Shown here: positions 59,516-64,000 of the stretch, in pieces | How positions within the stretch are numbered: position 1 is the first letter of the stretch | How the letters are laid out: each line of letters begins with the position of its first letter | Assembly (NCBI RefSeq): GCF_003569045.1 | Contig: NZ_BFCB01000002.1 | Span: 1,841,506 to 1,905,505 of the forward strand | Length of the DNA: 64,000 bases | Direction of reading: 5' to 3' | DNA from: Aggregatilinea lenta | Lineage (GTDB): Bacteria > Chloroflexota > Anaerolineae > Aggregatilineales > Aggregatilineaceae | The notes under the pieces: generated by a model | Database searches by the model: none | What the model saw: the letters and a program-made list of their open reading frames with translations, nothing else | What the model was told of the DNA's origin: nothing | Translations under genes and position numbers: made by a program

Positions 59516-62069
59516 GCACGTCCTCCGGCTCAACCTCGGCGGCGTCCTGGGCGTCACCCCGCGTTTCTTCACTCTCAGCGGCGGCATCGTCGCGCCCACC
59601 CGCATCCGACTCCGACTGGGAAATAGCCACCGTCGCGCCCGGCAAATCGTCGCCACCAATGTTGAGGAGCGACTCTACGGGCGCTTCTTCGTCCTCGTCC
59701 GCCAACGACTTCATGCCGCTGACGGGGATGCGGTCGATGCGCCCCTGCGCCCGCTCGGTCGTGGCCTCGAGCTTGCAGCCGCACACCGGCACGCCGTTGG
59801 CCGACGCCACGCACGCCAGCGCCGGACCGCCCGGATACAAATTGCGCGCCGCCCACGACGAGGCGCGGTGCACCTGCCCGTCCGCCGCGGCGCAGGTGCG
59901 GCAGTGCGCCTTGCCCGGCTGTACCGTCCAGCGCAGCATCTGGTTGCTCTGCCCGCTGGTCTGGCCCTGCCTGTACATGCGTCGCAGCGACTGCGCCCAC
60001 AACGTCAGCCGGTTCACGACCGCGTTGCGCTGGCGCATGAGCGCCTGTTTGACTTCCAGCTTCTCGTCGCTCAGCCGCTGCAATTCGTCGAAGGAGTGCA
60101 GCACCTTGTTCTCCGCCTGGCGAATCTCTTCCAGCCGCGCCACGCCGGACCGCACGTCGTCGTAGACCGCGTTGGCCAGGTGCGTCCAGTAGCGCCGCTC
60201 GGCCATCGCCTGCTCGCGCACGAACGCCGCCTCGCCCGGCTCCAGCGCCTCGACCACCACGCCCGCGTCGTGCAGCCCCTGCTTGAAGGCCGCCTCGAAC
60301 GCCGCGCTGATTTCCGCCCGGCCCAAATCGCCGAACTCGGTGCGCCCCACCTGCCGGCTGTACGCCCGCCGGATGAGGTTGAGCAGCGTCTCGCGGTAGG
60401 TCGCCTCGACCTCGCCGTAACCCTTTATCGCGCGGAAGTCTGCCGTCTCGTGCCAGTACGTCCGCGCCGCGTCCAGCAGCTCGTCCGCCTCGCCGCCCAG
60501 CCCCACCAGCAGCCGCACGTAAGCCACCACGTCGCGCGGCAGCGTCTGCGGCTGGAAGTCGTAGTCGGCGCCACGCCGCGCCACGACCCGCACGCAGTCG
60601 CGCAGCTCCTTGAAGACGTCGTCCGGCAGCCAGGACTCATCTGGAAGTGAGGGAGATGGCAGGGCTAATGCCCCCTCCGGCTGCGGCGCGGATAATGCCT
60701 TGGGACGCGGCGTCTTGGGGCGCGCCGGCAGCTTGTCCGGCACACCATCCGGCCCCTCCCCCGCCTCCGCTTCACCCTCGTCCTCGTCGCCCGCCAGCGC
60801 GGCCTGGAGCTTCGCCTCCAGCGCCGCCCTGCCCTCGCGCGCCAGCTGCACCAGCCGCTCGACGTGCACCGGCTCGCCCCCGATGACGTAGATGTCCTTC
60901 AGCCGCGCGTCCGGCTCGTCCCGCCCGGTGCGCACCTGCGCCTCGTACAGCGTCAGGTAGCCGCCCGTCACCTGGTCGTTGGTGACCTCGGTCTGCTCGC
61001 GCGCGTCGCTGCGGAACACGTCGGCGAAGTCCGGCTCCAGCCGCACCCCCGCGCCGTACTCCGGCACCAGCTGTTGGTTGAACTGCCGTGCGTACCACCG
61101 GCAGCGGTTCTTGGCGAAGTACTCCACCCACGACTTGTTGGTCTGGTACAGCTCGGCGAAGGTCGACGACGTCGGCAGCAGCAGGTCCAGCGGCACGTCG
61201 AAGGCCATCGCGATGCTCTCGCGCGCCGTCTGCGTGAGCGTCTCCATGCCGATCTCGTCGAAGCGTTCCTGCAGCTGAATCCACTCCCAGCGCCCGCTGG
61301 AGACCACTGTGCGCCCCGCGTTGCGCGCGCCCTGCAGCACGCGGTAGATGAGGCGCTTCATGGCGCTGCGGTCCGCCTCCGACGGCGCCGCCACGTCCGG
61401 CCCGCTGTCCTTGGGCTGCAGCAGCGCGGCGGGGATGGCCCGGTTGCGCAGGAACCACACCGCCGTCTGGGCCGCTTCCGTCTCGACGCCCGCCTGGTCG
61501 AACGCCACCTCCGCCGGCGCGATGCCGCCGAAGTCGTTGTCGAAGTCCACGCCGTGCATGAAGACCGCGTCCGCGCGGCGGATGAAGCCCTCCGGCGCGT
61601 CCGCCGGGTCCAGGTCCGAGCGCCGCACCAGCAGGTCGAAGCCGCTCAGCACCGCCTGCGCGCGCGTGTCGAAGTGCGGGCGGTACAGCTGCGGGTTGAG
61701 CCACTGCAGGTCGGCCACGCCCGGCTGCCGCGCGAGACGCCGCTTGTACAGCAGGGTGTGGCCCCAGAAGCACAGCGTCAGCTCGCTGCGCTCCAGCGCC
61801 TCGGCAATCCCGAGGTTGTCGCGGAAGAGCGCGTTGAGCGGGTGGTCGTCGAGCGGCTCGCCCTTCGCGTCGACCACGCGGAACGGCACCTGCGCGACGA
61901 CCATCGCGCGCAGGTTGGCCGCGCGGTAGGCCGTGACGCACACCGCGTACACGCGCGCCAGCTCCGCCGGGGTGGCGTCACTGCGCTCCAGCGCCAGCAG
62001 GTCCTCCAGCTGCGCCTTGAACGCGTGGCCCGTGCGGTCCGTCCCGAGGGTCAGCAGCGGGCCGCTCAT
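59508..62069 (-). CDS. Portal protein fused to MuF-like head domain
   Basis: An 853-residue protein. Residues 1-480 are a portal (LVRRSDLDPADA, FLRNRAIPAALL, GAGVRLEPDFADVFR, and the clamp-region YQTNKSWVEYF). Residues 560-853 hold a MuF-type minor head domain with a late Cys cluster (CRTCAAADGQ, then CKLEATTERAQ around 720-770). Portals and MuF are usually two adjacent genes; here they are one. Its first third has a damaged copy at 12909-13403. It overlaps the terminase by four bases (ATGA). Confidence 0.85.
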   Translation of the reverse strand: MSGPLLTLGTDRTGHAFKAQLEDLLALERSDATPAELARVYAVCVTAYRAANLRAMVVAQVPFRVVDAKGEPLDDHPLNALFRDNLGIAEALERSELTLCFWGHTLLYKRRLARQPGVADLQWLNPQLYRPHFDTRAQAVLSGFDLLVRRSDLDPADAPEGFIRRADAVFMHGVDFDNDFGGIAPAEVAFDQAGVETEAAQTAVWFLRNRAIPAALLQPKDSGPDVAAPSEADRSAMKRLIYRVLQGARNAGRTVVSSGRWEWIQLQERFDEIGMETLTQTARESIAMAFDVPLDLLLPTSSTFAELYQTNKSWVEYFAKNRCRWYARQFNQQLVPEYGAGVRLEPDFADVFRSDAREQTEVTNDQVTGGYLTLYEAQVRTGRDEPDARLKDIYVIGGEPVHVERLVQLAREGRAALEAKLQAALAGDEDEGEAEAGEGPDGVPDKLPARPKTPRPKALSAPQPEGALALPSPSLPDESWLPDDVFKELRDCVRVVARRGADYDFQPQTLPRDVVAYVRLLVGLGGEADELLDAARTYWHETADFRAIKGYGEVEATYRETLLNLIRRAYSRQVGRTEFGDLGRAEISAAFEAAFKQGLHDAGVVVEALEPGEAAFVREQAMAERRYWTHLANAVYDDVRSGVARLEEIRQAENKVLHSFDELQRLSDEKLEVKQALMRQRNAVVNRLTLWAQSLRRMYRQGQTSGQSNQMLRWTVQPGKAHCRTCAAADGQVHRASSWAARNLYPGGPALACVASANGVPVCGCKLEATTERAQGRIDRIPVSGMKSLADEDEEAPVESLLNIGGDDLPGATVAISQSESDAGGRDDAAAESEETRGDAQDAAEVEPEDVHV

Positions 62070-63463
62070 GCCGTCGCCCCCCAGGCCGAGCCGGCCTGCC
62101 CGGCCAGCGCGCGGTGCGCGCCGCTGCTGGCGTCCATCACGTCGTCGTGGTCCCAATCCGGCTGGTGGTGCATGTGCGTCAGCCAGCCCTCGTTCCACGC
62201 CCCGCGCACCAGCACCACGCAGCCCTGCTCCGCCTGCGCCGCCAGCCCCTTGGCGCGCGTGATCTTGTCCCCATCCGGCGCCACGCCACGCGCGTCGAAG
62301 CCGTCCAGCAGCTGCGCCAGGTGGCGCGTGTCGCGCTTGCCCGACGCGCCGCCCTCCATCTCCCAGCGCACGCGGTACTGCGTGTTGCCGCCCTCGCGCC
62401 GGATCTGCTGCCAGTCGCGCTGCGCGGTCGACTTGATGAGCTTGTCGGCTTCCGTCGGGCCGAGCTGCGCCGCGAGGCAGTCCGTGACGTAGTAGGTCTC
62501 GCCCACGTGGCGGATCTTGACGCCCGCCGTGTAGTCCGGGTCGTCGCCTTCCAGCTTCTTGGCCGTCGCGGCCAGGTCCCAGAAGCGGCACTCCACCCCG
62601 CCCGCCGGCACGTCCTCGGGGCGAATAATCTGGAACCACGCCCGGTTGAAGACCTTCCCGCCACTGGGCACGATTTTCCAGTTGCCGCCCAGCAGCCGCT
62701 CGCGCTCGACCAGCGGCAGCGCCATCAGGTTGGCCAGGTAGCCGGGGTCCTGCTGCATCAGGCGGCGATTGTCCTGCAGCCGCGCCGGCACGAACGTCAC
62801 CGACTTGGGCGGGATGCCCGGATGCGAGCGGCGCAGGGTCGCCGGATTGTCGGCCCACACCCACTCGCCCGCGTCGCGCACGAACCAGCGCAAGACCCCG
62901 GCGCGCTCCGGGATGGGTAATCCCGTGTCGGGGTCGATCCACCACGCGATGAAGCGCGCCACCCAGCTGCCCGCGTCGGGATTGGTCGCGGCGCGCACGT
63001 AGGGCCGCACGCCGCAGGTCGAGCGGTTGCGCGACAGCATGTAGAAGAACTGCTGCTCGGTGAAGTGCGTCAGCTCGTCGAAGGCGATGAGCGGGATCTG
63101 CGCGCCCTGCCAGTCGAAGCGGTTCTTCTCGTGCTGCATGTGCGCGAAGCGCACCGACGCGCCGCCGGGGAACGACCAGCTGATGCCGCTGCCGGGGCGC
63201 GCGTCCACCCCGCCGACCAGCGGATACAGCGTCTGGGCTTCGTCCTGCAGGCCGCCGGGGTTGATGATTTGCGGGAAGGTACGGCGGAAGATGACGGCGC
63301 GGAAGGCCGGGTTGTGGATGTGGCGCAGCGATTCGATGAGCAGCGCCCAGGTCTTGCCGCCGCCCGCCGCGCCACCGTAGATGGCGATGTCCGCCGGCGA
63401 GGCCAGGAAACGCTCCTGCGGTCCCGCCTGCGGGCGAATCTCACGCTGCGTGCCCACGCTCAT
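62066..63463 (-). CDS. terL: Large terminase subunit
   Basis: A 465-residue packaging motor. Walker A GGAAGGGKT (30-38), Walker B LIAFDELTH (Asp129-Glu130), a coupling-type motif (ATNPDAGSW) and a C-terminal RNase-H-like nuclease (RFWDLAATAKKL, DWDHDDVMDASSG) are all present. It translocates DNA into the prohead and cuts it. Lies between the portal and small terminase genes in the usual order. Confidence 0.92.
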   Translation of the reverse strand: MSVGTQREIRPQAGPQERFLASPADIAIYGGAAGGGKTWALLIESLRHIHNPAFRAVIFRRTFPQIINPGGLQDEAQTLYPLVGGVDARPGSGISWSFPGGASVRFAHMQHEKNRFDWQGAQIPLIAFDELTHFTEQQFFYMLSRNRSTCGVRPYVRAATNPDAGSWVARFIAWWIDPDTGLPIPERAGVLRWFVRDAGEWVWADNPATLRRSHPGIPPKSVTFVPARLQDNRRLMQQDPGYLANLMALPLVERERLLGGNWKIVPSGGKVFNRAWFQIIRPEDVPAGGVECRFWDLAATAKKLEGDDPDYTAGVKIRHVGETYYVTDCLAAQLGPTEADKLIKSTAQRDWQQIRREGGNTQYRVRWEMEGGASGKRDTRHLAQLLDGFDARGVAPDGDKITRAKGLAAQAEQGCVVLVRGAWNEGWLTHMHHQPDWDHDDVMDASSGAHRALAGQAGSAWGATA

Positions 63464-64000
63464 CTAGTCCGGCTCTCCGTCGTCGCTGTCGTCACTACTG
63501 CTCGCCTCGCGCTCGTTGTCGGGCAGGTAAATCGTCACCCCGCCGGTGGTAATCGGTCCGCCACCCTGCCCGGTGTGCTCCAGCCGCTGCACCTCGACCA
63601 GCTCCGCCGCCTGCCGCTGCAGCTTGCTGGCCAGCTCGACCGCCTTGAACAGCGTCGCCTGGTCCAGCGCCAGCGTGACGACCTCGCGGTCCGGCGCTCC
63701 GTGCTGCCCCTTCACCAGCCGGCGTGTCGTCTTGAGGAACTGCGGCGTCTGCGCCAGCATCTGCGCCGCCAACGCGCGCAGCGCCTCGCCCGCCTGCCAG
63801 TCCGCCTCGCGAATCTGCGTGCGCCGTGCGGCCCACTCGGCCTGCTCGGCGGCCTGCCGGGCCGTGTCCCAGGCCTCGACGCGTGCCTGCCAGTTGAAGC
63901 GCGACGACCACGCCTTGAGCGTCGCCAGGCGTGTCGTCGGCGGCAGAACCGGCGCAGAATCCGGACGCGGTTTGGACGCGCTTTGGTAGCGGTCCAGCAA
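63464..64000 (-). CDS. Small terminase subunit (cut by right edge)
   Basis: The visible 178 residues start at the window edge and the gene continues beyond it. The N-terminal part has a helix-turn-helix-like stretch (RLATLKAWSSRFNWQARVEAW). The core is a helical oligomerisation region (ALDQATLFKAVELASKLQRQ) and the C-terminus is acidic. Directly before the large terminase gene, as small subunits usually are. Confidence 0.75.
   Translation of the reverse strand: MLDRYQSASKPRPDSAPVLPPTTRLATLKAWSSRFNWQARVEAWDTARQAAEQAEWAARRTQIREADWQAGEALRALAAQMLAQTPQFLKTTRRLVKGQHGAPDREVVTLALDQATLFKAVELASKLQRQAAELVEVQRLEHTGQGGGPITTGGVTIYLPDNEREASSSDDSDDGEPD

Overview
This is a high-GC bacterial window. Its gene styles (SH3b and beta-propeller secreted proteins, YetF/DUF421, CHASE4 sensor kinase, ABC-2 exporters) would fit a Chloroflexota/Anaerolineae-like host. 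That assignment is a judgement from gene content; no marker gene here proves it.

1-19.9 kb looks like ordinary chromosome: an aldo/keto reductase (cut by the left edge), a zinc-ribbon membrane protein, a DUF72 gene remnant, a MutS-like ATPase, an AraC regulator, DUF2000 and DUF421 proteins, a three-gene ABC-2 exporter, a double-MerR regulator, a CHASE4 histidine kinase, an alpha/beta hydrolase and a very large secreted SH3b/propeller protein. A stray 495-bp piece of phage portal gene sits at 12.9-13.4 kb; it closely matches part of the intact portal gene at 61.5-62.0 kb.

At 19.94-19.99 kb there is only the 3' half of a tRNA-Pro(UGG) on the minus strand, followed by a strong terminator palindrome. 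This is what a tRNA-targeting integrative element leaves at one end. I therefore read everything to the right (20 kb to beyond 64 kb) as one integrated element, a siphovirus-like prophage with cargo. Its integrase and the complete tRNA-Pro would lie outside the window. 20.2-24.4 kb is a repressor with back-to-back consensus promoters and a six-gene early-type operon of unknown proteins.

The cargo has three blocks. (A) 24.7-29.8 kb, AT-rich: a membrane GAF/PAS/GAF sensor that looks like a degenerate histidine kinase, a receiver-like plus CHAT protease protein, and a small Pepco/Trypco-like protein. This is a candidate undescribed two-component-style conflict system. (B) 30.3-35.5 kb, GC-rich: the ImuA-ImuB-DUF6504-DnaE2 mutagenic translesion cassette in four overlapping genes, with a possible SOS operator. 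(C) 35.9-41.5 kb, AT-rich: an N6-adenine methylase-like protein, a protein with an N-terminal GHKL ATPase and a C-terminal histidine kinase, a response regulator and an HNH endonuclease. This is a second candidate system that wires two-component signalling to a DNA-cutting effector.

42-64 kb, minus strand, is a late phage module read right to left: small and large terminase, portal fused to a MuF-like head domain, protease-capsid fusion with an internal capsid start, connector genes, tail tube with a BNR propeller, tail chaperone with a probable +1 frameshift at CTT-TGA-C, tape measure, distal tail proteins, collar fibre, membrane/lysis-type proteins and an SH3b/glycosidase-like protein interrupted by an amber codon. 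A series of tandem perfect palindromes with conserved spacers lies downstream of the capsid gene.
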